Shown here piece after piece: positions 42,608 to 51,105 of a DNA stretch of 64,000 nt. The notes below the pieces were generated by a model. The model worked only from the letters and a program-made list of their open reading frames with translations. It had not been told where the DNA came from and did not search any database. Position 1 is the stretch's first letter, and the number at the start of each line of letters is the position of its first letter. Source of the stretch: Phycisphaeraceae bacterium (GTDB lineage: Bacteria > Planctomycetota > Phycisphaerae > Phycisphaerales > SM1A02); NCBI GenBank assembly GCA_019636735.1, contig JAHBWY010000001.1:372001-436000 (forward strand), given 5' to 3'. The position numbers and the translations under genes are program-made.

Positions 42608-43558
42608 CTACGCAACGCTCCCGCTCGTCCGTGGCCGAATCGCTCGAAGGCCGTCGAAAACCTCCCACAAACCACCTTGCAGTGCCGCCATCAGGCGCGT
42701 CATGTAGACGAGTGCGGCAAGCGTCGCCGCCTCAACCGGCGGCGCGCCCAGTGCAATGAAGACCGCCGTGCCAGCGACTTCCGCCGGACCGGCTCCGGCG
42801 AAGGTGAAGGGAATGACCTGTCCAAGTGTCCCCACCGAAATGCCGAAGGCGAGCGCGCTCCACTCGGCGTCGAGGCCAAGCCAGCGGGCGGCGCACCACA
42901 CCGACGCGATCGTCGCAGCCTGCATCCAGAGCACCAGAAGCGCCGCAGGAACGATCAACTGCCGCTGCCCCCTCGTGGCTTCGATCGCCTCGCGCAGGCG
43001 TCTGAGCCAGCCGAGCTTCCACGCGACGAGGCCCGCGACCGTACCCCCTGTGACAGCGCTGAGCGCGAGCCACTGCGGCGCCACCGAGAAGCCAGCGATC
43101 GGAACGAACCCAACCATCGGCAGCACCGCGAGCGCGATCACGATGCAGGCGAGCAGCCCCATGACTCGATCAAAGAGCAGCGACACCACCAGGGCGTGCA
43201 TGCTCGTCTCGGGACGAATCCCCTTGATCTTCAAGTAGCGGGAGACCTCATTGCTCGCCGAGACCGGCACGAAGAAGAAGTAGAACTGGCTCTGAATGGC
43301 GATGCGTTGAGCGCTCCGCATCGGGATGTCGATCCCGAAGAGCCGAAGCCCCACTCTCATGCGCCATCCGATGAGGAGAATGGCGATCTGGTTGATGAAG
43401 AGCGCCGCAATGAGCAGCGCCGGGCCTCCCACCGGCTTGAGCTCGAGTCCCTGCGCTCGCGCCAGGAACCACCCGCCGATCAGCGCCGCCGGAACGACCA
43501 TGAGCCGAACGGCGAGCATGGTGCGCCGGAAGCGCCCGCGGGCCTGAGAGCGCGTCAT
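42608..43558 (-). CDS. LPG_synthase_TM / UPF0104-type flippase-like protein
   Basis: A 316-aa membrane protein with about eight helices, like the transmembrane half of lysylphosphatidylglycerol synthase. Conserved features include FVPVSASNEVSRYLKIK, the SLLFDRVMGLLA segment and TFAGAGPAEVAGTAVF. Members such as AglD-like proteins and MprF N-domains are linked to lipid flipping or glycolipid synthesis. A 3-bp gap separates it from the upstream GT2 gene. Together they resemble a polyprenyl-phosphate-sugar synthase plus carrier flippase pair that could feed the GT-C transferases in the window; the pairing is inference from gene order. Confidence 0.85.
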   Translation of the reverse strand: MTRSQARGRFRRTMLAVRLMVVPAALIGGWFLARAQGLELKPVGGPALLIAALFINQIAILLIGWRMRVGLRLFGIDIPMRSAQRIAIQSQFYFFFVPVSASNEVSRYLKIKGIRPETSMHALVVSLLFDRVMGLLACIVIALAVLPMVGFVPIAGFSVAPQWLALSAVTGGTVAGLVAWKLGWLRRLREAIEATRGQRQLIVPAALLVLWMQAATIASVWCAARWLGLDAEWSALAFGISVGTLGQVIPFTFAGAGPAEVAGTAVFIALGAPPVEAATLAALVYMTRLMAALQGGLWEVFDGLRAIRPRTSGSVA

Positions 43559-43561
43559 GCG

Positions 43562-44443
43562 TTACTTGAGGAGGATCTGCCGCAGCACATCGGCCAGCAG
43601 GCCGAGGCCGAACATGAAGAGGGCCACGAGCAGCCCGCCAAGACCGAGCAGGTATCCCGCACGGATGCCGGTCAGCATGCCGAAGGCCACCGCCACGAAG
43701 CTCGCGAGAATGCACGCCACAACGAAGAGATTGAAGATCTTGAGCGGGCTGTAGTACATCACGCTCTGGCAGATGTAGAGGAGCGTGCGCAGCGAGTCCT
43801 TGAGCAACTTCACATGGGTGCGACCGACTCGAGCGTGGTACTCGATCGGCACATAGGTGACGAACTTCCCCGTCAGCATGTAGGCGATCGTCATGCTGGT
43901 GGTGAAGCTGAAGGTGTCGCAGAGATGCGGCAGGTGCTCGAGGATCGTCTTCTGGCTGAAGATGCGCAGGCCGCTGTTGGCATCGGGCACCTTGCGGCCG
44001 GCGGCATATTCGACCAGCCACTGGAGAACCCGACGGAGCGGCGCCTTGAGTGCGCTCTCGCGATAGTGGGAGCCGGTGCGCTGGCCGACCACCATGTCAT
44101 TGCCGCGCTGGTACTCCTTGAGCAGGCCGGGGATCGCTTCGGCGGGATAGGTCAGGTCGGCGTCGGTGATGCAGATGGTGTCGTGACGCGCCGCACGAAT
44201 CCCATGCTTCAGGCTGCGGCCATAGCCGGCGTTGTGCGGGTGGTTGATGACGCGGGCTCCGGCCGCCTCCGCGAGGGGGCCGGTGCGGTCAGTCGAACCA
44301 TCATTGATGACAAGAACTTCAAAGCCGTCGAGGCCCGCTTCACTCAGCACCTGCTGAATGCGCTGGATGGTGCCGGTAATCGCACCTTCCTCGTTCTTGG
44401 CGGGGATCAGGACAGTAAGCATGAATCGGCGGGAGGCTACCAA
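43562..44443 (-). CDS. polyprenyl-phosphate glycosyltransferase (GT2, DPM1/GtrB-like)
   Basis: A GT2 enzyme of 286-293 aa. MLTVLIPAKNEEGAI starts the fold, followed by VLVINDGSTDRTG, the DAD metal site in CITDADLTYP, and DANSGLRIFSQ. Two C-terminal helices (about 230-290) match polyprenol-phosphate-mannose/glucose synthases. I favour TTG 44443, which has AAGGAG (44449-44454) five bases upstream; ATG 44422, seven codons inside, gives the usual family start but has no ribosome-binding site. It probably makes a polyprenyl-phosphate sugar donor for GT-C enzymes. Confidence 0.9.
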   Translation of the reverse strand: MVASRRFMLTVLIPAKNEEGAITGTIQRIQQVLSEAGLDGFEVLVINDGSTDRTGPLAEAAGARVINHPHNAGYGRSLKHGIRAARHDTICITDADLTYPAEAIPGLLKEYQRGNDMVVGQRTGSHYRESALKAPLRRVLQWLVEYAAGRKVPDANSGLRIFSQKTILEHLPHLCDTFSFTTSMTIAYMLTGKFVTYVPIEYHARVGRTHVKLLKDSLRTLLYICQSVMYYSPLKIFNLFVVACILASFVAVAFGMLTGIRAGYLLGLGGLLVALFMFGLGLLADVLRQILLK

Positions 44444-44708
44444 AGTGCCTCCTTGGGGTCCGTCTCGCGGTCCCTTGTGATCGACGGAGCCATCGGCCGA
44501 TTCTGCGCGTGACAGCACCGTGCCCTGCTGCGGACCGGGACGCCAGATCAGGCCTCCTTCAACTCTCGGACCTCGACCGCCGAGAACTCACGGCTCCCGC
44601 CGAGTTTGCCTTTACCTGTGGCGACACGGTTGGCATGATTGAACCTGCGGCCCGCGATCCGGGAACGATCACTGCGGCTTGTCCTCCCTTCCACCGACCG
44701 AGGTTGTC
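44444..44708. promoter_or_regulatory. 265-bp divergent region upstream of the propeller protein
   Basis: It lies between the leftward GT2 gene and the rightward secreted protein. TTTACC at 44611-44616 and CATGAT at 44634-44639 with a 17-bp spacer are a weak sigma-70-like pair on the plus strand. GAGGT at about 44700-44704 is the ribosome-binding site for ATG 44709. I see no gene in the region. Confidence 0.25.
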
Positions 44709-47700
44709 ATGCAGTCACTGATTCGATCGTCGAGTGTTCTCCTTTGTGCCGGTGTCCTTGCGATCACTTGCTGGCCGATCCAATCGGCATCAGCCCAGAG
44801 TCAACAGTGTCAACCCTCGTGGTCGTCGCTCGGCAGCGGGACGAACGATGAGATCTCCGCAATCGTCGTGCACAACGGCTTCCTCGTCGTTGGTGGCAAG
44901 TTCACGACGGCGGGCGGCGAACCTGCGAACTACATCGCTCGATGGAATGGCGCCCAATGGCAGACGCTGGGTGGGGGACTTCCCGAGCCCGTGACCTCAC
45001 TCGCGGTGTACAACGGCGACCTCTACGCCGGAACGATCGACGGCGGAGGTGTGGCGGGTGGCGGATTGAACAGCACCGTCGCCCGGTGGAATGGGACTTC
45101 GTGGTCAGCCGTGGGCGGCGGGGTCTTCGGATCGGTGCACGCGCTCGCGGTCTACAACAACACGCTGGTCGCGACGGGCACCATCACCGACGCAGGCGGT
45201 GTGCCGGTCAATCGAATCGCCCAGTGGAATGGCTCGCAATGGCAGGGCCTTGGCAGCGGTTTGAACAACGCGGGCGAGGCGCTCGCGGTCTTCAACAACG
45301 ATCTCTTCGTGACCGGACTCTTCCAGCAGGCTGGCGGCGTTCCAGCCAGTCGGATCGCGCGATGGGATGGCGTCAAGTGGTACGCACTTGGGAGCGGCTT
45401 GAGCGATCGCGGATCCGCGCTCGCCGTCTTCAACGGCAGGCTCATCGTGGGCGGCGCCTTCCAGACCGCTGGCGGTCAGGCCGCCAGTCGCGTGGCGCAG
45501 TGGACCGGCACGCAGTGGCTGCCCATGGGCACGGGCATGAACAATGAGGTCTTCAGCTTCGGCCTCTACGACGGCTCGCTCTTTGCCGGCGGCGAGTTCA
45601 CCATGATCGGTGGGCAGATGGCTCCTTACCTCGCCAGGTGGAATGGAACGGCGTGGCTGCCGGTCGGTCTCGGCATGAACGACCCCGTCTATGCGATCGC
45701 TCCGTGGGACGGCTCGCTGATCTTCGGTGGCATCTTCACGCTGGCCAATGGAGCGACCGCCGATCGCGTCGCTCAATGGAACAACTGCATTCTGGCGGCG
45801 CCGATTCGGGCGCCCGTCGGGCTTCACCCCTCGGGGCCCGTCTACCAGGCGCAGAGCACATTTGAGTGGGAGCATGTCTGGAGCGCCACCTGGTACCAGT
45901 TGTGGGTCAACGACAGCAAGGGCAACATCTTCAACAAGTGGTACACGGCTCAGGAGGTCGGCTTCGCCGATGGCATCTGCTCCATCACCCCGACATTGCC
46001 GGCCATCCAGGGCGAAGGCAAGTGGTGGGTGCGAGCGTGGAGCGCCAGCAAGGGCAGCAGTGGATGGTCGGCGCCGCTCACATTCACGCCCACATGCAAT
46101 CCCGAGTGGCTGCCGCTGGGATCTGGCCTTGGTGACTTCGTCGAAGCGATGACCGTCTACAACGGCGCGCTCGTGGTGGGCGGCAACTTCACCACTGCGG
46201 GTGGACAGAACGCCAACTACATCGCGCGCTGGAGTGGTTCACAGTGGGCGCCGCTCGCCAGTGGCACCGACTTCCGAGTGCTCACCCTGACCGTCTTCAA
46301 CGGTGAGTTGATCGCGGGCGGTCTGTTCGGCACGGCCGGAGGTCAGCCAGCGGCCCGCATTGCGCGGTGGAACGGATTCCAGTGGCAGCCCGTCGGAACC
46401 GGCATGAACATCAGTGTCAGCTCGCAGGTCACCTCGCTGCTGGTTCACCAGGGACAGTTGATCGCGGGTGGCTACTTCACGCAGGCGGGTGGCCAGAATG
46501 CGAACAACACCGCGAGGTGGAACGGTGCTGAGTGGCAGCCAATCGGCGCCGGCTTTGACAACGGTGTGCTCGCACTGGCCACTTACAACGGCGATCTCTA
46601 CGCGGGCGGAACCTTCACTGAGCTCGGCGGCGGCGACGGTCTCGCGGGTCCGGCCGTGCCGATGAACTTCATCGCTCGATGGGATGGCACGCAGTGGAGC
46701 CCGCTGGGCACCGGAATGAACGCCAATGTCTCGGCCCTCGCGGTCTATCAGGGATCGCTGATCGCCGGTGGACTGTTCACCACGGCAGGTGGCCAGGCAG
46801 CGAACCGAATCGCCCGGTGGAACGGCACGCAGTGGTTGCCTCTGGGCGAGGGCCTCGATGCCGAGGTGGTCTCACTCAGCGTCAGCGACGGCTACCTCAT
46901 CGCCGCGGGTTGGTTCCAGAAGGCCGGCAATGTCGCCGCGCCCTACATCGCCCGATGGGATGGCACGCAGTGGTCAGAGATGCCGGGAGGTGGAACCGAT
47001 GCGGTGGTGCTCGCCTCGCAGCCGCAGAACGGAGACTTCCTGATCGCCGGCGCGTTCACCAACGCGGGCGGCGAGGCGGCGGCGCGCATCGCGCGCCTCG
47101 ATGGATGTCTGAGCTTCAAGCCGCTGGTTGCACCGACCGGACTTGATCCCGGTGGCTCGCTTCAGCAGAAGCAGCCGACCTATCGCTGGACGGCCGTGCC
47201 CGGCGCGACCTGGTATCGCCTGTATGTGACTGACTCGACCGGCGTTCGGATCGACACCTGGTACACGGCAGCGCAGGTCGGCGCCCAGAACGGCATCTGC
47301 CAGATCAAGCCCTCGGTCACGCTCGCCAACGGCAATGGCAACTGGTGGGTGCGCCCATGGAACACATCGCAGGGCTACGGCCCATGGTCGAAGGGCATTG
47401 CCTTCAAGGTCGGCCTCGAGCCGCCGCTGCTTCTTGAGCCCTCGGGCCAGATCAACACGCCTCAGCCGACCTATCGGTGGGCGGCCGTGCCGTACGCGAC
47501 CTGGTATCAGCTCTATGTCAAGGATTCGACGGGCACCAAGATCCAGGCGTGGTACACGGCGGCGCAGGTTGGTGCGGAGAGCGGCATCTGCGAAATCACA
47601 CCGAATGTGAATCTCGCGATCGGCAACGGCCAGTGGTGGGTGCGATCGTGGAGCTCGCCGCTGGGCAGCAGCGCGTGGAGTCCGCCGTTGTCATTCCAGC

Positions 47701-47711
47701 GAGTGCCCTGA
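44709..47711 (+). CDS. secreted double seven-repeat propeller-like protein with three Fn3-like modules
   Basis: A 1000-aa exported protein; the signal peptide ends near QSASAQ (about residue 30). Residues about 34-361 contain seven repeats of the type (I/V)AxW(N/D)Gxx(W)xxLGxG...LAVYNGxLxAGGxF(T)xAGG. A second set of seven occupies about 463-800. Each set starts and ends with a Cys (C34 / WNNC; TCNPEW / LDGC), consistent with two disulfide-closed seven-bladed beta-propellers. Three modules of about 97 aa (P-x-YRWxAVPxATWYxLYV ... WYTAAQVG ... WWVRSWS) follow set one (one copy) and set two (two copies). ATG 44709 has a GAGGT site. Function and ligand are unknown; a surface-associated structural role is possible. 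Confidence 0.82.
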   Translation: MQSLIRSSSVLLCAGVLAITCWPIQSASAQSQQCQPSWSSLGSGTNDEISAIVVHNGFLVVGGKFTTAGGEPANYIARWNGAQWQTLGGGLPEPVTSLAVYNGDLYAGTIDGGGVAGGGLNSTVARWNGTSWSAVGGGVFGSVHALAVYNNTLVATGTITDAGGVPVNRIAQWNGSQWQGLGSGLNNAGEALAVFNNDLFVTGLFQQAGGVPASRIARWDGVKWYALGSGLSDRGSALAVFNGRLIVGGAFQTAGGQAASRVAQWTGTQWLPMGTGMNNEVFSFGLYDGSLFAGGEFTMIGGQMAPYLARWNGTAWLPVGLGMNDPVYAIAPWDGSLIFGGIFTLANGATADRVAQWNNCILAAPIRAPVGLHPSGPVYQAQSTFEWEHVWSATWYQLWVNDSKGNIFNKWYTAQEVGFADGICSITPTLPAIQGEGKWWVRAWSASKGSSGWSAPLTFTPTCNPEWLPLGSGLGDFVEAMTVYNGALVVGGNFTTAGGQNANYIARWSGSQWAPLASGTDFRVLTLTVFNGELIAGGLFGTAGGQPAARIARWNGFQWQPVGTGMNISVSSQVTSLLVHQGQLIAGGYFTQAGGQNANNTARWNGAEWQPIGAGFDNGVLALATYNGDLYAGGTFTELGGGDGLAGPAVPMNFIARWDGTQWSPLGTGMNANVSALAVYQGSLIAGGLFTTAGGQAANRIARWNGTQWLPLGEGLDAEVVSLSVSDGYLIAAGWFQKAGNVAAPYIARWDGTQWSEMPGGGTDAVVLASQPQNGDFLIAGAFTNAGGEAAARIARLDGCLSFKPLVAPTGLDPGGSLQQKQPTYRWTAVPGATWYRLYVTDSTGVRIDTWYTAAQVGAQNGICQIKPSVTLANGNGNWWVRPWNTSQGYGPWSKGIAFKVGLEPPLLLEPSGQINTPQPTYRWAAVPYATWYQLYVKDSTGTKIQAWYTAAQVGAESGICEITPNVNLAIGNGQWWVRSWSSPLGSSAWSPPLSFQRVP

Positions 47712-47753
47712 TCGCTGCGCCTCGGCGCCATGGCTGTTCCTGACTGAAGCGAC

Positions 47754-47783
47754 ACGCGGCGCGCCTGAAGGGGCGCGCCGCGT
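47754..47783 (+). terminator. strong hairpin after the propeller gene
   Basis: A perfect 12-bp inverted repeat (ACGCGGCGCGCC / GGCGCGCCGCGT) with a six-base loop (TGAAGG), followed by TTGT, lies about 43 bases after the stop of the propeller gene and 71 bases before the next ATG. It fits an intrinsic terminator of GC-rich bacteria, though the T-tract is short. Confidence 0.6.
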
Positions 47784-47854
47784 TGTCATGCGCGGGCATG
47801 GCGCTTGGGAGAACCTAGACTGCGGGCCATGCGCCCTTCTGCGAGCGAGTGGCC

Positions 47855-49900
47855 ATGAGAGCGCGCGTCATCGCGTGCGTGGTCGCGCTCTTGGTCACGC
47901 TTGGTCTGCATGGGTTTGCAGCGTGGCGCGGTGAGCCCGCCCAAGGCGTCATTGACCCCGCGCGAGTGCGCCACGATGGCGGTCAGGCGTTTGCGGCGCC
48001 ACTCACGGAGCGACCCGCACGGTGGCTCGCCATTCCGAACGACGGTGCGGGGCTCTCCGTCATCGAGGTGGTGGAAGTCGATGGCGCGAAGCGGACTCCG
48101 CTCGGGCCGGGGCATGCGCCGCCCGATCTCGTGCGTGAGCGGGGTGGGGGTGCCTTCAACCACTGGGGTGAACTGCTCTTCTCGAGCTCTGACGGAAGCG
48201 ATCCCCGCACGAACGGCCGGCGCTACGAGTGGACTTCGGCAACCTCGCTCCACCCTCGGCTCGGCCTGCTGATGCTGGCCATCACCTCCGGGCTCCTCCT
48301 GTGGACTCTCTCCGGGTGGTTCGCGCGGATGCCCATCGCGTCGCCGATCGTCTTCAGCGCCGTCACGGCCTTGCTTCTGGTGGCTTGGAACCTGGAGGCG
48401 ATGCGTCTCTATCCAGGCTGGATCAATGTTGACTGGGACACGGCGAGCTATCTCGGGCGCTCGCCCGAGCGAACCATCGGGTATCCGATCTTCCTGAACA
48501 CGGTCACCGCGGTCGCCGGCGATCTCCGGCCGCTTCTCTTCGTCCAGCTCAACCTGATGCTCCTTGCCTTCGCATGGCTTGGCGTGGCGGTCAATCGCCT
48601 GCTCAAGACGCGCGTGGTGGGGCTGGCGATCGTGGTCCTGCTGGCGACCAGTCCGCGTCTGCTGGTCTTTCCATTCAATGTGCTGACCGAGGCGCCGTAT
48701 GTGATCGGCACCTGCGTCATGCTGGCGCTGCTCGCCGAGGTCGCGCGGTGGCGCGGACTCGGCGAGACCGGTGCATCAGCGGACTCCCGTGCGATCGACG
48801 CGCCCCGCCGACCGGGTTCGTGGTCAATGATGCTTCTCCTGGGCGCGATCGGCGCAACGCTGGCCTTGACCGAGCTCGTGCGTCCCGCTGCCTTCGGGCT
48901 TGCGCCGATGGCGCTTCTGCCGGTGCTGTGGATGCGCGGTCAGCGGATTCGGTCACTGGCGGCGCTCGTGCTTCCGTATGCCGTGCTGATCGGCGCCGCG
49001 GCGTGGGCCAACCATCAGCGATATGGCTTCTTCGCGACCAGCTCCATGGGGCCGGTGTCGCTCCTCGGTCATGTGGCGTGGAACATTCGCGCGGAGACCT
49101 GCCCATCGCTGCCGGAGTTGGCAGCGCGCATCGAGCAGCGCGTCGCGCCGATCATCGCCAAGCGCCCAGCGGATCTCCCGTGGCCGAAGGAGTACTTCTT
49201 CTGGACGAGCGATGAGTACAACGACTTGCTCTGGTCGAATGCCATGCCGGAGACCCAGGCTTGGGTCGAGGCGCATCGACCACCCGGTTCGACCGAGCAC
49301 GAGGCGATCGAACTCCGGCGCATTCGCGGCACTCTCGCGCGCGAGGCCATGCGTGCGGATCTTCCCGCCTATCTGCGCCATGTCGGGGCGCATGTCTGGG
49401 GCTTCTGGCAGTCGGCCGCGCGACCGGCTCCGCTGGGGCCAGCGCTCAAGGGGCGAGTGCCGCGAGGGATTGGAAGCGTCGAGAATCTCTGGCCGGAGGT
49501 TCGGCAGGAGCGCTTCGGTTGGCTTGGCGCGCCACCAGAGACGGAGCGAAGCGACACGCCCTTCGATCGCATGAGTTGGATGGAGCGCTGGCGGGCACCG
49601 CTCGATTCGAACCCGTCCCTGCTGTGGAAGGTGGCGCTGGTGTTCACAGTGGCGGGCCTCGTGCTCGCGCCATTCGTGCGATGGTTGCCGCCGGCGGCGC
49701 GGCTTCTCGCACTCGCGGGAACCGGCTTCCAGGGAACGGCGGTGCTCGTGGCGGCGGCGGCGGCGGTCATCGCCCGCTATGTGGATGCGGTGGAACCGCT
49801 CACGGTGGTCGCCTGTGCCGCAGGAGTCACGGCGCTGGTGCAGATGGTGTCGCGCGCTCGCCCTTCTCGCGCAGGCGAACCTCAATCGCATCCGCGATGA
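47855..49900 (+). CDS. GT-C-like membrane protein with shared extracytoplasmic domain
   Basis: A 681-aa polytopic protein. Helix 1 (about 5-25) is followed by the shared domain (about 30-126; VRHDGG, RGGGAFNHW and SDGSDPRTNGRRY), then about ten helices. WINVDWDTASYLGRS (Asp193/Asp195) sits in the first large loop, as the catalytic Asp does in GT-C transferases, and RTIGYPIFLN follows. The extracytoplasmic segment with GHVAWN...PELAARIE...TSDEYNDLLW is shared with the paralogue at 53958. It may use a polyprenyl-phosphate sugar to decorate an exported glycan. ATG 47855 is chosen; GTG 47849 two codons upstream is possible. The 3' end overlaps the convergent SGNH gene by 74 bp. Confidence 0.78.
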   Translation: MRARVIACVVALLVTLGLHGFAAWRGEPAQGVIDPARVRHDGGQAFAAPLTERPARWLAIPNDGAGLSVIEVVEVDGAKRTPLGPGHAPPDLVRERGGGAFNHWGELLFSSSDGSDPRTNGRRYEWTSATSLHPRLGLLMLAITSGLLLWTLSGWFARMPIASPIVFSAVTALLLVAWNLEAMRLYPGWINVDWDTASYLGRSPERTIGYPIFLNTVTAVAGDLRPLLFVQLNLMLLAFAWLGVAVNRLLKTRVVGLAIVVLLATSPRLLVFPFNVLTEAPYVIGTCVMLALLAEVARWRGLGETGASADSRAIDAPRRPGSWSMMLLLGAIGATLALTELVRPAAFGLAPMALLPVLWMRGQRIRSLAALVLPYAVLIGAAAWANHQRYGFFATSSMGPVSLLGHVAWNIRAETCPSLPELAARIEQRVAPIIAKRPADLPWPKEYFFWTSDEYNDLLWSNAMPETQAWVEAHRPPGSTEHEAIELRRIRGTLAREAMRADLPAYLRHVGAHVWGFWQSAARPAPLGPALKGRVPRGIGSVENLWPEVRQERFGWLGAPPETERSDTPFDRMSWMERWRAPLDSNPSLLWKVALVFTVAGLVLAPFVRWLPPAARLLALAGTGFQGTAVLVAAAAAVIARYVDAVEPLTVVACAAGVTALVQMVSRARPSRAGEPQSHPR

Positions 49901-51056
49901 GCTTCACCATCACCTCCTGCGGCTCACGCAGGAAGTGGCCCGCGAGATTGCCGGGGTCACCGTCGTAGATCTTCCCACCGGAGCGGCGCGCGAACTCTGC
50001 GAGGGCGGGAGCCACGCGCACCTCGGGGACACGCAGTGACTCGGCGAGCGCCGAGAAGCGCGCCAGCGGAAGACCCGTGTCGAAGTCATCGGGGGCGTAC
50101 AGCGGATCGGTGACGACATGGGCATCGAAGACATCGCGATCGATCGTAAATGGGGCATCGACACCCACGACGACAAGATCACTCCCATGCGCGGCACAGG
50201 CCTCGACGATGCGCGCCATCGCCCGCTCGGTATCGCGCCACGCTCGGGAGACATAGGCTCCACCCTGCTGTGACGGCATGTAGAAGGGCATCCAGGTCTT
50301 CGGATCGGAGTAGAGCGCCACGAGGCGACGATCGGCCTTGGCGATCGGATCGGCGCCGGTCAAGCGCATGGCGCGCCAGGTGCGATCGAGCGAGCGCGCA
50401 AAGAGCGGCCCTTCGAGCAGGCGACGGTAGAGCTCGGAGTCGCGCAGGGCCATGCCCGCGCGCGATGGGCCTTCAATCGCCCCAGACTCCGCGAGGAACG
50501 GGCGATCGAGCATGTCCGGGTTGTAGATGATCGCGGGCGTCGGGCAGTTGTCGCGCGGGTCGTTCCAACCGTAGAAGAGCAGGACCGTGAGATCGGGGCG
50601 CAGCTCCGGCAGGATCCGCTCCAACTTCAGCGCCTGCTGCACCTGTCCGTAGCCCGACACTCCCGCCTCCCAGCCCGTGACCGCGATTCCGCGTCGATTG
50701 AGTTCGTCGATGAGCATGCGGCTCCACGCCGTGTTGTGCGTGAAACTGTCGCCCATGCAGAGCAGACGAAGCGGGGGATCGGGCGACGACGCCGTCGCCG
50801 CGACCTGGGGATCGGTCGGCGGATATCGATCCCATCCGAGTTCACGATCGAGCACGAGTGACCCGACCTTCGGTCCCGGGCGCATCATGCGAAGGACGAA
50901 CTCGGTCGCCGCGAGCGCCAGGGCAATGAAGAGAACGCTGACCAGCGCGGTGCCGATGACCAGCGAGGTTCGCGATGGTCGCGAGCGCGACGCCGAGGTC
51001 TTCGCACCAGGCGCAGGTGATGGCGATGAAGAAGGCGGAGGATCCGAGTGAGTCAC
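49827..51056 (-). CDS. membrane-anchored SGNH hydrolase-like protein (no shared domain)
   Basis: A 409-aa protein. One N-terminal helix (about 32-54) follows a Ser/Pro-rich cytoplasmic tail. The SGNH domain has Ser104 in CMGDSFTHN, Gly135 in AGVSGYGQ, Asn165 in GWNDPRDN, and a C-terminal Asp-rich run with His374 (GNLAGHF). It is closely similar in its hydrolase domain to the 593-aa protein at 40741, including the unusual MPFYMPSQQGGAYVSRAWR segment, but lacks the shared SDPRTNGR domain. The start is GTG 51056, without a clear ribosome-binding site. The likely role is an esterase or O-acyltransferase at the periplasmic face. Confidence 0.8.
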   Translation of the reverse strand: MTHSDPPPSSSPSPAPGAKTSASRSRPSRTSLVIGTALVSVLFIALALAATEFVLRMMRPGPKVGSLVLDRELGWDRYPPTDPQVAATASSPDPPLRLLCMGDSFTHNTAWSRMLIDELNRRGIAVTGWEAGVSGYGQVQQALKLERILPELRPDLTVLLFYGWNDPRDNCPTPAIIYNPDMLDRPFLAESGAIEGPSRAGMALRDSELYRRLLEGPLFARSLDRTWRAMRLTGADPIAKADRRLVALYSDPKTWMPFYMPSQQGGAYVSRAWRDTERAMARIVEACAAHGSDLVVVGVDAPFTIDRDVFDAHVVTDPLYAPDDFDTGLPLARFSALAESLRVPEVRVAPALAEFARRSGGKIYDGDPGNLAGHFLREPQEVMVKLIADAIEVRLREKGERATPSAPAP

Positions 51057-51105
51057 AGGGTTTGGCAGGGGCGTGGGTTCGGTGCATTGGCCCGCGCCGC
51101 GTCCA

